This document shows, piece after piece, positions 1 through 9,288 of a stretch of 58,467 bases of DNA (positions are counted from its first letter, which is position 1; each line of letters begins with the position of its first letter). A program made the translations under genes and the position numbers. The notes below the pieces were generated by a model that had not been told where the DNA came from, did no database searches, and saw only the letters and a list, made by a program, of their open reading frames with translations. Source of the DNA: DATJFH01 sp035495815 (GTDB lineage: Bacteria > Acidobacteriota > Terriglobia > Bryobacterales > Bryobacteraceae). The stretch lies in assembly GCA_035495815.1 (NCBI GenBank), contig DATJFH010000371.1, positions 1 to 58,467 on the forward strand, in the 5' to 3' direction.

Positions 1-912
1 ATGCCGGAAGACATCCGCGCCGACGAAGAAGAACATCTTGTCCTTCTTGATCGGACCGCCTGCCGTGCCGCCGAACTGATGACGCACGAAGGACTCGCGA
101 TTGGCCGCCTCCCAGCGGCGGGCGCCCAATCCGCCGGAGCGGTAGAACTCGAACAGGCTGCCATGTAGCTGGTTGGTTCCGGTCTTCGAGGCCACGATCA
201 CCTGTGTCGGCTGCGCGTACTCGGCGCTGCCGCCGTTGGTGATCCACTTCACTTCGGCAATCGCGTCGACGCCGGGAATCGTCAGGTCGGCGCGCCGGCC
301 GATGCCGTCTATGGCCGGCCAGGCCGTCGTCTGGAAGGGGTTGAGTTGAGCGCCATCGGCCAGCACCTGCATGGCGCTGCGGCCGCCCTGGGCGAAATTG
401 CCGCCTACGGTGTCGGTGGTGCCATAGGGAACGCCGGCAGTCTGGCCGACCAGCGCCTGCACTTCACGGACGATGATCGGCAGATTCTTGAGCTGGGCTT
501 CGTAGCGGGAGTTGCCGATCGCCTGGCTTTCGGTGTCGATGGTAGGGGCGACGCCCGTGACGTTCACCTTCTCTGTCACGTTGCCCACTTCGAGTCCGAG
601 ATTGAGCGTGGGGGCGGAGTTGACGTCGATGCGGATTCCGGACCGGGCGGCGGACTTGAAGCCATCCTTCCTGGCTTCCAGCGAATAGTCACCCACCGGG
701 AGCAGGGTCAGGACGTAGGTCCCGGTAGAGTTGGTCACCGCGCGGCGGGTCTCTCCGGTCTCGGCATTGGTGGCCGTGACGGTCACGTCCGGGATGGCGG
801 CGCCGCTGGAGTCTGTAATGACACCGGTTATTTTTCCGGCCTGCTGGGCGTGTAAAACGATGCACGCCAATAGTATTCCAGCCATCAGGGCGGTAACTGG
901 AAGGATCCTCAT
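1..912 (-). CDS. Oar-type TonB-dependent receptor, N-terminal part (cut by window edge)
   Basis: The frame is open from an ATG at 912 to base 1 (304 codons) and continues outside the window. A signal peptide covers about residues 1-22, ending at HAQ. A carboxypeptidase regulatory-like domain (about 25-105; GKITGVITDSSGAAIPDVTV) follows, then a plug-like region and the start of a barrel (GTNQLHGSLFEFYRSG, QFGGTAGGPIKKDKMFFF). Families of this kind are outer-membrane receptors of about 1000-1200 residues; their substrates are mostly unknown. An AGGAG sits 7 bases before the ATG and supports this start. The gene is divergent from a second receptor. Receptor identity is firm; the substrate cannot be inferred. 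Confidence 0.9.
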   Translation of the reverse strand, partial: MRILPVTALMAGILLACIVLHAQQAGKITGVITDSSGAAIPDVTVTATNAETGETRRAVTNSTGTYVLTLLPVGDYSLEARKDGFKSAARSGIRIDVNSAPTLNLGLEVGNVTEKVNVTGVAPTIDTESQAIGNSRYEAQLKNLPIIVREVQALVGQTAGVPYGTTDTVGGNFAQGGRSAMQVLADGAQLNPFQTTAWPAIDGIGRRADLTIPGVDAIAEVKWITNGGSAEYAQPTQVIVASKTGTNQLHGSLFEFYRSGGLGARRWEAANRESFVRHQFGGTAGGPIKKDKMFFFVGADVFRH

Positions 913-945
913 GAGACATCTCCTGTAGCGTTAGAGCTGGTAGTT

Positions 946-974
946 ATCCTAATACGGAAAAGTGTGGCGGACAA
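946..974 (-). promoter_or_regulatory. Candidate sigma-70 promoter of the left-edge receptor
   Basis: On the minus strand TTGTCC (969-974) and TAGGAT (946-951) are separated by exactly 17 bases. Each hexamer matches the consensus at four of six positions. It would give a leader of roughly 25 bases with the AGGAG ribosome site inside it. Confidence 0.45.
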
Positions 975-1039
975 CCGCGGCGATTTCCGCTATCCCAACG
1001 GCGGGCGGCGCCAGTATGGAATTTGGCGCTCCGAACTGA

Positions 1040-1045
1040 TATAAT
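1040..1045 (+). promoter_or_regulatory. -10 element (TATAAT) of the rightward receptor
   Basis: A perfect TATAAT lies 44 bases before the GTG start at 1090. No convincing -35 is visible 17 bases upstream. Confidence 0.4.
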
Positions 1046-1089
1046 TGCCGCAAATTCACCGGGTCCGAGGTCCGTCTTCTGGAGGCTAT

Positions 1090-4000
1090 GTGTTCCATTC
1101 CGATGTGACGTCACGATTTTCGATCCTGATCGGGCCAATGCTGTTGCTCTGCTCCGCGGTTTCGGCGCAGACCAGCCGCGGCACGGTTACCGGTCTTGTC
1201 ACGGATTCCCAAAAATCGGCCGTGCCCAACGCCTCGGTGGAACTGACGGGACTGGCCACCAACACTGTCCGAACGACGGAAACCAACGGGGCTGGCCTCT
1301 ACCGCTTCGACGCGGTGGACACCGGATATTACCGGGTGACGGTGAAATCCAAAGGCTTCCGGACATTTGTGGCAAATCAGGTCTCGGTGGGGGCGGCGCA
1401 GTCGATTACACAGGATGCGGCGCTAGAGGTCGGCGATCTGCAGCAGGTAATCGAAGTGTCGGAAGCGGGTATTCAGCTTCAGACGGAAGCGCCGGTGCGC
1501 GGCGGCAACGTGGATTCGAAGACGATCCTGGAACTTCCCTACGCCAATCGGAACCCGGTGGTCAGCCTGGGATTGACGCTTCCAGGGGTCACCACGACCA
1601 AGTTTGCGACGCCCTCGAACACGTTTATCGTGAATGGCGCCCGCGGGCGATCGAACAATTTCATGATAGACGGATCGGACAATAACGACATTTCCGTAGC
1701 CGGGCAGGCGCTCGAAATCATAAACCCGGGAAGCATTCAGGAAGTCTCCGTGCAGACCAGCAATTACGATGCGGAGTTCGGCCGGGCGGCCGGCGCCGTG
1801 GTCAACGTGATCACCCGCTCGGGAACGAACAGCTTGCACGGCACGGCCGGATTCGTGCTCGACTCCACCCGTGACGACGCGATTCCGAGTTCACTGTCCC
1901 ACGATCCGGCCATCACGGCCCGCGGCCATAACCTCGCGGGCACCGAGCAACAGTTCGACGGCACGGTAGGCGGACCGATCATCAGGAATCGCATGTTCTT
2001 TCATCTTTCGTACCTGGAGAAGCGCCAGTTTTCGAGCAGCACTACGGAAATGGTCTCTCCCACGGCGGCGGGCCGGGCGACTTTGCTCCGGCTGTTCCCC
2101 AAGGGCACGAACGCCAATGCCGACATCCTCCAGGAGCTGACGAACGGCTTTGACGGCATCAGCAACAAGTTTTCGGTCACGCTTGGAAATAACCGTCCGG
2201 ACGTTGAGTTCGGCCGGTTGATCATTCCGTACGCCCAGTCTTTGCGCCAGCGGCAGTACGGCGCCAAGATCGACCACCAATTCGGCAATCACGATAACCT
2301 CGGCGGGCGCTTCGTGATTGACGACCAACTGCAGCCGCAGGGCGGCGAAACGCTGACCTTTCCCAGCTACTTCACCAGCTCTATCCAAAAGACGCTCAGC
2401 ATCTCGTTGAACGAGACGCATGTATTCTCGCCAACGATGACCAACGAGCTGCGCCCCGGATACACGCGCTTCAACCTGGATGTTCCTCTCGATCCGGCCA
2501 ATCCGCTGGGCAGGACGCTGCCGCAGATCGTGATCACCGGGGTCAATACTCTGGCTACCAGCGTGTACGGGATAAGGTCCACGTTTCCACAGGGACGCAT
2601 CTTTAACAACTACGCGGTGCAGGACACGTTGAGCATCGTGCGTGGGACGCACACCTTCCGCACGGGTCTGGAGCTGATGGATCAGCGGGCGCGGCAGGCG
2701 GCGCCATTCAACGATCGCGGCCAGATCACCTACGGCATCAGCTCGGGCGCCGAGTCTTTTTCCGGCCTGGCGAATTTCCTGGACGATTTTGGCGGAGCCG
2801 GCTCGGCCGCGCGAACTTTCGGTAATGCGAAGTACTATCCGTCGCTATTCCGCCAATCCTATTTTTTCCAGGACCGGTGGCGGGCTTCGCAGGCGCTGAC
2901 TCTGACTCTTGGTATTCGTTACGAGTACTTCGGCGTTCCCATGAACGTGATTCTGAATCCGGTTTACACGGGGCTTTACAATACCGACCCCGTAACCGGG
3001 GACAGCCCGCTGTTCCGCGCCAACAAAGTGGCTGCGGATAAGAATAACTGGTCGCCTACGCTGGGGTTGGCGTACTCGCCGGCAGCCGACTCCGGTTTCC
3101 TGGGCAAGGTGTTGGGTAATCGCAAATCGGTTTTCCGAATGGGCTACGGCATGGGGTACGACAGCTTCTACAACAACATCACCTCGAACATGGTGGCCAC
3201 CGCGCCGAATGCCGTCTCGGATACGACGTCGTCGCAGGTGACCGCCGCGACGCCCCGGGGCCTGGCGAATTTCTCAAAGATGCTGCCTGCCAGAGCGCCG
3301 GCTTTGTCCGCGTTCCTGAGCCAGACGTCAGTGTACGGAAACCTCGTCAATCCGTACTACCAGCGCTGGTCGGCGGGAATCCAGAGGGAGCTTCCTTCCG
3401 GCATGCTGCTCGACATGAGCTACGTCGGAACAAAGGGCACGCGCCTGTACGCGACCGAAGACGGCAATCCTTTGGTTACCGCGGATCTGCGCGCGCCCGT
3501 CCCGGCCAATACCGTGAATCCCCGCCGTGAACTGCGCCTCGATCAACTTCAGGGAGCGCGCACGATCCGCAGCAACGGCGGGTCGTCCAGTTACCACTCC
3601 GCGCAGTTCGAGCTGAAGAAGCGGTTTGAACACGGCTTCGCCTTCACGAGCGCGTATACATTCTCCAAGATCCTCGACAACGGAAGCGAGATCTTCTCCT
3701 ATGGAGGCACGTCTTCGCTGCAGAACGCTTCGACGCCGTCCTTCTTCGGCGGACTGCAGCTCGACAAGGGTATCGGCTTTTTCGACCGTACGCACCGGCT
3801 GGTCTTCAGCTATGTTTACGAGCTGCCGTTTTTGAAGAGCCAGAAGGGAGTTGCCGGACGTCTGCTCGGCGGCTGGCAGCTTGCGGGAATTACCACATTC
3901 GAGAGCGGGGTGCCCTACAGCGTGCTCAACGGACAGGACGCCGATGGTCTTGGCGGCAGCGCTTACGACCGTCCCAATGTCAACCCCAAGGGCGCCGAGG

Positions 4001-4428
4001 GCGTTCGCGCGGTCCCGAACAACAGTTCTCCCACCGGATACGTTAATCCGGACAACAGGAATGCTCCCATCGACCCGAGCCAGGCGCGCTACATCGGCAT
4101 TCCCGCCAACGGCGGCGCAATCCGTACTGCGCCGGGCAATCTCGGCCGCAGCACCGAGCGCGGGCCTGGTCTCAAGAACTGGGACGTCAACATCGTCAAG
4201 AACATCAAAGTGAACGAGCGCTTTTACTTCGAGTTCCGGACCGAGTTCTATAACATCTGGAACACGCCGATGTACGGCAAAGTGAGTGTGAGCCCGTTCG
4301 CCCCATCGCAGAACTCGCAGCTCATATCGGCCAATGTGTTCACTTCACCGGCCGGGCAGTTCCTGAACGAGTCGCTTCAGGACGGCGGTGGACGGGTGAT
4401 CCGCTGGCAGTTGCGGCTGCACTTCTAA
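1090..4428 (+). CDS. Oar-type TonB-dependent receptor
   Basis: A 1112-residue outer-membrane receptor. The frame could open at a TTG at 1045, but GTG 1090 is preferred because GGAGG stands 4 bases before it and because it gives a compact signal peptide (about residues 1-27, ending VSAQ). After that come a carboxypeptidase regulatory-like domain (about 30-115), a plug region (NNFMIDGSDNND, VNVITRSGTNSLHG) and a long barrel. The protein ends in an aromatic strand (RWQLRLHF), the usual outer-membrane insertion signature. Known members of this family import or bind polymers at the surface; this substrate is unknown. It is divergent from the receptor at the left edge and stands alone otherwise. 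Confidence 0.9.
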   Translation: MFHSDVTSRFSILIGPMLLLCSAVSAQTSRGTVTGLVTDSQKSAVPNASVELTGLATNTVRTTETNGAGLYRFDAVDTGYYRVTVKSKGFRTFVANQVSVGAAQSITQDAALEVGDLQQVIEVSEAGIQLQTEAPVRGGNVDSKTILELPYANRNPVVSLGLTLPGVTTTKFATPSNTFIVNGARGRSNNFMIDGSDNNDISVAGQALEIINPGSIQEVSVQTSNYDAEFGRAAGAVVNVITRSGTNSLHGTAGFVLDSTRDDAIPSSLSHDPAITARGHNLAGTEQQFDGTVGGPIIRNRMFFHLSYLEKRQFSSSTTEMVSPTAAGRATLLRLFPKGTNANADILQELTNGFDGISNKFSVTLGNNRPDVEFGRLIIPYAQSLRQRQYGAKIDHQFGNHDNLGGRFVIDDQLQPQGGETLTFPSYFTSSIQKTLSISLNETHVFSPTMTNELRPGYTRFNLDVPLDPANPLGRTLPQIVITGVNTLATSVYGIRSTFPQGRIFNNYAVQDTLSIVRGTHTFRTGLELMDQRARQAAPFNDRGQITYGISSGAESFSGLANFLDDFGGAGSAARTFGNAKYYPSLFRQSYFFQDRWRASQALTLTLGIRYEYFGVPMNVILNPVYTGLYNTDPVTGDSPLFRANKVAADKNNWSPTLGLAYSPAADSGFLGKVLGNRKSVFRMGYGMGYDSFYNNITSNMVATAPNAVSDTTSSQVTAATPRGLANFSKMLPARAPALSAFLSQTSVYGNLVNPYYQRWSAGIQRELPSGMLLDMSYVGTKGTRLYATEDGNPLVTADLRAPVPANTVNPRRELRLDQLQGARTIRSNGGSSSYHSAQFELKKRFEHGFAFTSAYTFSKILDNGSEIFSYGGTSSLQNASTPSFFGGLQLDKGIGFFDRTHRLVFSYVYELPFLKSQKGVAGRLLGGWQLAGITTFESGVPYSVLNGQDADGLGGSAYDRPNVNPKGAEGVRAVPNNSSPTGYVNPDNRNAPIDPSQARYIGIPANGGAIRTAPGNLGRSTERGPGLKNWDVNIVKNIKVNERFYFEFRTEFYNIWNTPMYGKVSVSPFAPSQNSQLISANVFTSPAGQFLNESLQDGGGRVIRWQLRLHF

Positions 4429-4484
4429 GCTTCAGGCTTTGGCGGGCAGGCGGACGCGCCTCTGCGGCCGCGGCTGCCACAAAT

Positions 4485-5153
4485 TTACAACACGCATCCG
4501 CATCTTGCGGCCATTGCGTAACTGCGCAGGTCCTCCCGAATATTCTTATTCCGGTCGAGAAATTGGTCGATGATGGCCGTCGTCTCCCGCGGGTATGCCC
4601 GATGCCAGTGGCCTAGCCCATGCAGGGCTCCCTCCCGGCAGGCGTCGTGCGGCAGGGCCAGCGTCTGCCGCATCACCTCGAGATATTCCGCGTCCAGCTT
4701 GCGGTACAGAGGATGATCGGGGCTGGCTACCCAGCAATCGAAATCCCACCACATGTAGCAGGGCGAGTTCAGCGGGCTGATCTCGAGTGCTTCAGCGCAA
4801 TGACCGCGGATGAGATGGGACAAATGGTGCGTGCAGCGCGCCATGAAAAGCTCCCGGTAGAGGGAGCTGAAAGAACGGATCAGCCGCACGCGGGCTTCCC
4901 ACGGAATCGATTCGTTTCCCAGCCCGCGCATCAGGTTCGATTCGGCGCCGCACAGGAACCAGAAGCCCTGACTCAACTGCGCGTCCGAGTAAGGAAGCAG
5001 CACGGTCGGGTTCTCGAACAGGCTGCTGACTGCGGCCAGCGCGCCGGCGTCCGGATCGAGCGGCCCGAGCTCTTCCTGGTTCCAGTAAAGGCTCGGCTCC
5101 GGCACAGGCTGATCGAAAATCCATCCGATCCATTTTCGAAGATCCACCGCCAT
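4485..5153 (-). CDS. Hypothetical protein
   Basis: A 222-residue protein that I do not recognise. The frame is open further upstream (to 5252), but the ATG at 5153 is preferred: AAGGAAG precedes it by 4 bases and the protein then begins MAVDLRKWIGWIFDQPVPEP. It has no signal peptide and no membrane segment. It is rich in Trp, His and Cys: a central WWDFDCWVASPDH stretch, a GALHGLGHWHR stretch and a C-terminal RCGCVL. The histidines and cysteines could bind a metal, but that is a guess. It lies between a receptor on the other strand and a fucosidase on the same strand, with no obvious operon link. Confidence 0.65.
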   Translation of the reverse strand: MAVDLRKWIGWIFDQPVPEPSLYWNQEELGPLDPDAGALAAVSSLFENPTVLLPYSDAQLSQGFWFLCGAESNLMRGLGNESIPWEARVRLIRSFSSLYRELFMARCTHHLSHLIRGHCAEALEISPLNSPCYMWWDFDCWVASPDHPLYRKLDAEYLEVMRQTLALPHDACREGALHGLGHWHRAYPRETTAIIDQFLDRNKNIREDLRSYAMAARCGCVL

Positions 5154-5335
5154 GATTCTTCCTTTTACCACGTGGAAGTATTTTCCAAGGCAGGGCGTCC
5201 AACCCTCCCGCGCAGATGAAAGGAAGACCGTCAGAGGTCGATGTCGATTCACGAGTCAAGCTGCTGGCGTGAGACGCGGATACTGCTCGAATCCCAGGAC
5301 GGCGGCCGCAAGAACATCCTCAAGGAGCAAAGCGT

Positions 5336-6430
5336 TCAGCCGGCTGCCGGAAAGCCGTTTTGCTTCAGCCGGCGGCCGACTTCTTTCAACGTCGCGACAT
5401 CGCCGGGGTGAATCGAGCCGTCGGGCAGCGGGCCGGTGTTGAGCAGCAGATTGGCGCGCTGGCGGGCGGCGGCGGACAGCATCTCCATCACGGCGTCCGG
5501 CCCGAAGTGACGAGCGTCGCGGGAGTAGCCCCAAACCTTTTCCTGGAGAGTGTCGCAGATCTCGATGGGCTGGCCGCTCTTGGCCGGCACGCCTTTCCGT
5601 TCCGGGGCAAAGAAATCCTCCGTTCCGAGGAGTCCCTGTTTGTAGGAAACCAGGACCTGCGGCTGCAGGCTATGGATGTGGTCGTAGAGCTTCTGGCAGT
5701 GGAACTTCGCCTTGTCGCCCGAAAGCGGGACGGCGATCCCGTCGAGCCAGATGGCGGCGATCGGGCCGTAGTTGGTCAGCAGCTCTGTTATCTGGCCAGT
5801 CATGAAATCCAGGTATTTTTGTAAGTCGTGGTCCTTCCCGTAGGCGTACGAGGGTTCGGGCTTATCGTACTTGGGGCGCGCGCTGCCGCCCCATTCGTCG
5901 TTGTTCGGCGCGTGCGGATGCCGCCAGTCGCGTCCGTGCGAATAGTAGAGGCTGAGGCCGAGTCCTTTCTTCCGGCAGGCGTCGGCCAGTTCCCCGACCA
6001 GGTCCCGGCCGGCGGGACTGTTGACGCTGTTGAAATCGGTGAACTTTGTACGGAAGAGGCAGAAGCTGTCGTGGTGGCGTGTGGTGATATTGACATACTT
6101 CATCTGCGCCGCCAGCGCGAGATCGGTGATAAAGCCCGCGTCGAATTTGGCGGCCGTGAACCGGTCCTTCAGTTTGGCGTATTCGGCGACCGGGGTTTTC
6201 TGGCGGAACTGCTCCCATTCATGGCGGCCCTCGAGCGAATATAGACCGTAGTGCATGAAGAGCCCGAAACGCGCCTGCCGGAACCATTGGATGGCGGCAG
6301 AACGCGGATTGCTCTTGTACTCATCGGCGACGCTCTGAAGATAGGAGGGCGCCGAGGCAGCCGCCTGAGCCGCGAATCCACCGGCCAGACCGGCCAGCGC
6401 CTGGCGCCGGGTAAGCTGATTAATCGGCAT
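5336..6430 (-). CDS. Alpha-L-fucosidase, GH29 family, exported
   Basis: A 364-residue glycoside hydrolase expected to remove alpha-L-fucose from glycans by a retaining mechanism. The N terminus has a twin-arginine-like signal (TRRQALAGLAGG, then a hydrophobic Ala-rich stretch), which suggests Tat export. The GH29 core follows: FGLFMHYGLYS near residue 56, TTRHHDSFCLF near 118, YYSHGRDW near 163 and the nucleophile aspartate in AAIWLDG near 230. The protein ends soon after the catalytic domain (LLLNTGPLPDG), so the C-terminal beta-sandwich common in larger GH29 enzymes is absent. A GTG three bases upstream (6433) is an alternative start. A TAGCAT hexamer lies 9 bases before the ATG. Confidence 0.88.
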   Translation of the reverse strand: MPINQLTRRQALAGLAGGFAAQAAASAPSYLQSVADEYKSNPRSAAIQWFRQARFGLFMHYGLYSLEGRHEWEQFRQKTPVAEYAKLKDRFTAAKFDAGFITDLALAAQMKYVNITTRHHDSFCLFRTKFTDFNSVNSPAGRDLVGELADACRKKGLGLSLYYSHGRDWRHPHAPNNDEWGGSARPKYDKPEPSYAYGKDHDLQKYLDFMTGQITELLTNYGPIAAIWLDGIAVPLSGDKAKFHCQKLYDHIHSLQPQVLVSYKQGLLGTEDFFAPERKGVPAKSGQPIEICDTLQEKVWGYSRDARHFGPDAVMEMLSAAARQRANLLLNTGPLPDGSIHPGDVATLKEVGRRLKQNGFPAAG

Positions 6431-6439
6431 CACGCGAGG

Positions 6440-6445
6440 ATGCTA
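6440..6445 (-). promoter_or_regulatory. -10 element (TAGCAT) of the fucosidase gene
   Basis: TAGCAT on the minus strand lies 9 bases from ATG 6430 and 6 bases from GTG 6433, with no Shine-Dalgarno sequence between. This is the spacing expected for a leaderless or near-leaderless transcript. Confidence 0.4.
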
Positions 6446-6489
6446 TCACACTTTCTCTGGAGCCGCCGGAGGTTGCTCTCACCCTCAAA

Positions 6490-8214
6490 ATGCACGATAC
6501 TGAACTTTCCGCCGACACTCCAGCTAAGCTTATGTCTCAGCCATTAAACAAATACAGCTCGCGCGTCACCCAGCCCAAGTCCCAAGGCGCGTCGCAGGCG
6601 ATGCTCTACGCCACCGGACTGACCGAACAGGACATGAACAAGCCCGAAGTCGGCATCAGCAGCGTGTGGTTCGAAGGCAATCCGTGCAACATGCACCTGC
6701 TCGACCTGGCCCAAGCCGTCAAGGAAGGAGTGCAAGCCGCGGGTTTGGTCGGCTTCCGCTTCAACACCATCGGAGTTAGCGACGGCATCTCCATGGGTAC
6801 CAGCGGCATGAGCTTTTCTTTGCAGTCCCGCGACCTGATCGCCGATTCGATCGAGACCCTCATGGGCGGCCAGTGGTACGACGCCAATATCTCCATCCCC
6901 GGCTGCGACAAGAATATGCCCGGCTGCATCATGGCGATGGGCCGTATGAACCGCCCCGCCCTGATGGTGTATGGAGGCACGATCCGGGCCGGCTGTTATG
7001 ACGACAAGAAGCTCGACATCGTCTCCGCTTTCCAAAGTTACGGTGAGTTTCTCGCCGGCAATATCTCGGAGCCGGAGCGCGGCGCGATCGTGCGGAAGTC
7101 CTGCCCGGGGGCGGGCGCATGCGGCGGGATGTATACCGCCAACACGATGGCTTCGGCAATCGAAGTAATGGGGATGTCGCTGCCCTATAGTTCCTCCACG
7201 CCCGCCGAGGACCCGCTCAAGATCGATGAGTGCCGCCGCGCGGGACTGGCCATTAAAACCCTCCTCGAAATGGACCTGAAACCACGCGACATCATGACGC
7301 GAGCGGCGTTTGAAAACGCCATGACGCTGGTCTCCGTGCTGGGGGGATCGACCAATGCCGTGCTCCATCTGATCGCCATTGCCCGGTCGGTCAACGTTCC
7401 CCTTACGATCGACGATTTCCAGCGCGTCAGCGACCGCGTGCCGCTTTTGGCGGATCTGAAGCCCAGCGGCAAATACGTGATGGAAGAACTGCAGCAGTAT
7501 GGCGGCATTCCTGCCGTGATCAAGCTGCTGCTCGAAGCCGGCATGCTGAACGGAGATTGCGTCACCGTGACCGGCAAGACATTGGCCGAGAACATCAACG
7601 ATCTGCCCGGCCTCAAGCCCGGCCAGCCGATCATTCATCCGCTTTCGAATCCGATCAAGAGCACCGGACACATTCAGATCCTGCGCGGCAACCTCGCGCC
7701 GGAAGGGGCGGTGGCCAAGATCACCGGCAAGGAAGGGCTGGTTTTCACCGGACCGGCCAAGGTCTACGACTCCGAAGAGGAAATGCTGCACGCGCTCGAG
7801 CGCAAGGAGATCGTCAAGGGCGACGTCATCGTGATCCGCTACGAAGGTCCGAAGGGGGGACCGGGGATGCCGGAAATGTTGACTCCCACCTCCGCGATCA
7901 TGGGCGCGGGACTCGGAAAGGATGTAGCGCTGCTCACTGACGGCCGCTTTTCCGGCGGATCGCACGGGTTTATCGTCGGCCACATCACGCCCGAGGCGCA
8001 GGAAGGCGGCCCGGTGGCCCTCCTTCGCAACGGTGACCGGATCACCATCGACGCCGAGAAGAATGTCCTCCAGGTGGACCTGCCGGAAGCCGAGCTCGAG
8101 ACCCGCCGTGCGGCATGGAAAATGCCGCCCTACAAGGCGACGCGCGGGACGCTGGCCAAGTACATCCGCCTGGTGAAGAACGCCAGCATGGGCTGCGTCA
8201 CGGACGAACAGTAA
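6490..8214 (+). CDS. ilvD: Dihydroxy-acid dehydratase
   Basis: Converts 2,3-dihydroxy-isovalerate (or the methylvalerate analogue) to the 2-oxo acid, the third common step of valine, leucine and isoleucine synthesis. The 574-residue frame carries the expected iron-sulfur and Mg-site motifs: PGCDKNMPGC, SCPGAGACGGMYTANTM and GGSTNAVLHL, plus the C-terminal LTDGRFSGGSHGF. Length fits the shorter (about 560-residue) branch of the family. The start is uncertain: ATG 6490 and ATG 6532 (MSQPLNKYSSRV) are both in frame and neither has a clear ribosome site; similarity to the family begins at LNKYSSRV, so the shorter form (560 residues) is equally likely. The other window gene of this pathway, ilvE, is far away at 54.9-55.8 kb. 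Confidence 0.95.
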   Translation: MHDTELSADTPAKLMSQPLNKYSSRVTQPKSQGASQAMLYATGLTEQDMNKPEVGISSVWFEGNPCNMHLLDLAQAVKEGVQAAGLVGFRFNTIGVSDGISMGTSGMSFSLQSRDLIADSIETLMGGQWYDANISIPGCDKNMPGCIMAMGRMNRPALMVYGGTIRAGCYDDKKLDIVSAFQSYGEFLAGNISEPERGAIVRKSCPGAGACGGMYTANTMASAIEVMGMSLPYSSSTPAEDPLKIDECRRAGLAIKTLLEMDLKPRDIMTRAAFENAMTLVSVLGGSTNAVLHLIAIARSVNVPLTIDDFQRVSDRVPLLADLKPSGKYVMEELQQYGGIPAVIKLLLEAGMLNGDCVTVTGKTLAENINDLPGLKPGQPIIHPLSNPIKSTGHIQILRGNLAPEGAVAKITGKEGLVFTGPAKVYDSEEEMLHALERKEIVKGDVIVIRYEGPKGGPGMPEMLTPTSAIMGAGLGKDVALLTDGRFSGGSHGFIVGHITPEAQEGGPVALLRNGDRITIDAEKNVLQVDLPEAELETRRAAWKMPPYKATRGTLAKYIRLVKNASMGCVTDEQ

Positions 8215-8225
8215 CGCCGGCACGC

Positions 8226-8231
8226 TATCAT
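8226..8231 (+). promoter_or_regulatory. -10 element (TATCAT) of the prolyl isomerase gene
   Basis: TATCAT ends 8 bases before ATG 8240, in the 25-base gap after ilvD. A shifted reading, TATAAG at 8231-8236, is also possible. The spacing suggests a leaderless transcript separate from ilvD. Confidence 0.4.
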
Positions 8232-8239
8232 ATAAGGGA

Positions 8240-9199
8240 ATGCGTATTTTCCTCTCTGCAGCAATTTTTTGTCTGGGCGGAGCTCTGTCCGCTCAGGTTC
8301 CGGCGCCGAAACCGAAAACCGCGCCCCCTGTCAAACCCCCGGTGGCCGCCAGACCCAAACCGGCTGAGCCCAAGCCTGCCGAACCCGCCAAGCCGCCGGC
8401 CGCTGAAGGATTCGACAAGGTCGTGCTGACCGTGGGGACCGAAAAAATAACGGCCGGAGACTTCGACAAATTGATCGAGTCCTTACCCGAGCAATATCGG
8501 ACCGCCGCCAAGGGACCCGGGAAGCGGCAGGTCGCCGAGCAACTGATCACCATGAAGTCTCTGGCCCAGGAAGCGCGTAAGCGCAAGCTCGATCAGGACG
8601 CTTCTTATAAGACCCAACTGGCGTTTCAAGCCGAGAACCTGCTGGCCGGCGCCTTGTACCGTGATCTTTCGGCCAAGCTCAAGGTGGAAGACGCGGATGT
8701 GCGCAAGTATTACGACGGCCACAAGAACGAGTATGAGCGCGTCAAGGCTCGCCATATTCTGGTGCGGTTCAAGGGCTCTGCCGTGCCTACCGCGAAGGCG
8801 GATTTGACCGAAGAGGAGGCCCTCACCAAGGCAAAGGCGCTGCGCGCCCGCCTCTCGGCCGGCGAGGATTTCGCGACGCTGGCAAAGGCCGAATCGGACG
8901 ACACCGGATCCGGGAACATGGGCGGCGACCTCAATTTCTTCGGGCATGGTCAGATGGTGCCGCAGTTCGAGCAGGCAGCCTTCGCTGCCCCGGTCGGCCA
9001 GGTAACCGAGCCCGTGAAGACCCAGTTCGGATATCACCTGATCCTCGTCGAGAAGCACGAAGTGAAGACCTTTGACGAAGTCCGCCCCGAGATTGAGAAC
9101 AAGATACGTCCCGAGATCGCCAAAAAGGCGGTCGACGATTTGCGAAAGAACACTACTGTCGACATTGACGAAGCGTTCTTCGGGCCGGCGGCAAAGTAA
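8240..9199 (+). CDS. Exported parvulin-type peptidyl-prolyl cis-trans isomerase
   Basis: A 319-residue periplasmic foldase of the PpiC/SurA type. A signal peptide covers residues 1-19 (ending LSAQ) and is followed by a Pro/Lys/Ala-rich linker (about 20-55). A SurA-like N-terminal helical region (about 60-160) leads to a parvulin domain (about 170-280) with ARHILVRFKG, the FATLAKAESDD segment, GGDLNFFGHGQMVPQFEQAAF and FGYHLILVEKH. The family helps outer-membrane proteins fold, which fits an organism with many large barrels. The linker is long and proline-rich, perhaps spanning the cell wall. It stands 25 bases after ilvD and converges on the radical SAM gene. Confidence 0.9.
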   Translation: MRIFLSAAIFCLGGALSAQVPAPKPKTAPPVKPPVAARPKPAEPKPAEPAKPPAAEGFDKVVLTVGTEKITAGDFDKLIESLPEQYRTAAKGPGKRQVAEQLITMKSLAQEARKRKLDQDASYKTQLAFQAENLLAGALYRDLSAKLKVEDADVRKYYDGHKNEYERVKARHILVRFKGSAVPTAKADLTEEEALTKAKALRARLSAGEDFATLAKAESDDTGSGNMGGDLNFFGHGQMVPQFEQAAFAAPVGQVTEPVKTQFGYHLILVEKHEVKTFDEVRPEIENKIRPEIAKKAVDDLRKNTTVDIDEAFFGPAAK

Positions 9200-9288
9200 G
9201 GGCCCATCCCAGGGCCAGCCGTCAGGAACGCACATCGGTCCGGAATAGGATCGAGGGCAGACGGGAACGGCCAGATGTGCAGGTTTGG

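Noticed and set aside
6544..8223. 559-residue open frame antisense to ilvD
   Set aside because: It mirrors the ilvD frame almost exactly; GC-rich third positions leave the opposite strand open. The residues show no family motif.
9200..9288. Terminator between the converging prolyl isomerase and radical SAM genes
   Set aside because: Only a loose 7-base match (GCACATC with GATGTGC) across a 40-base loop; no T run.
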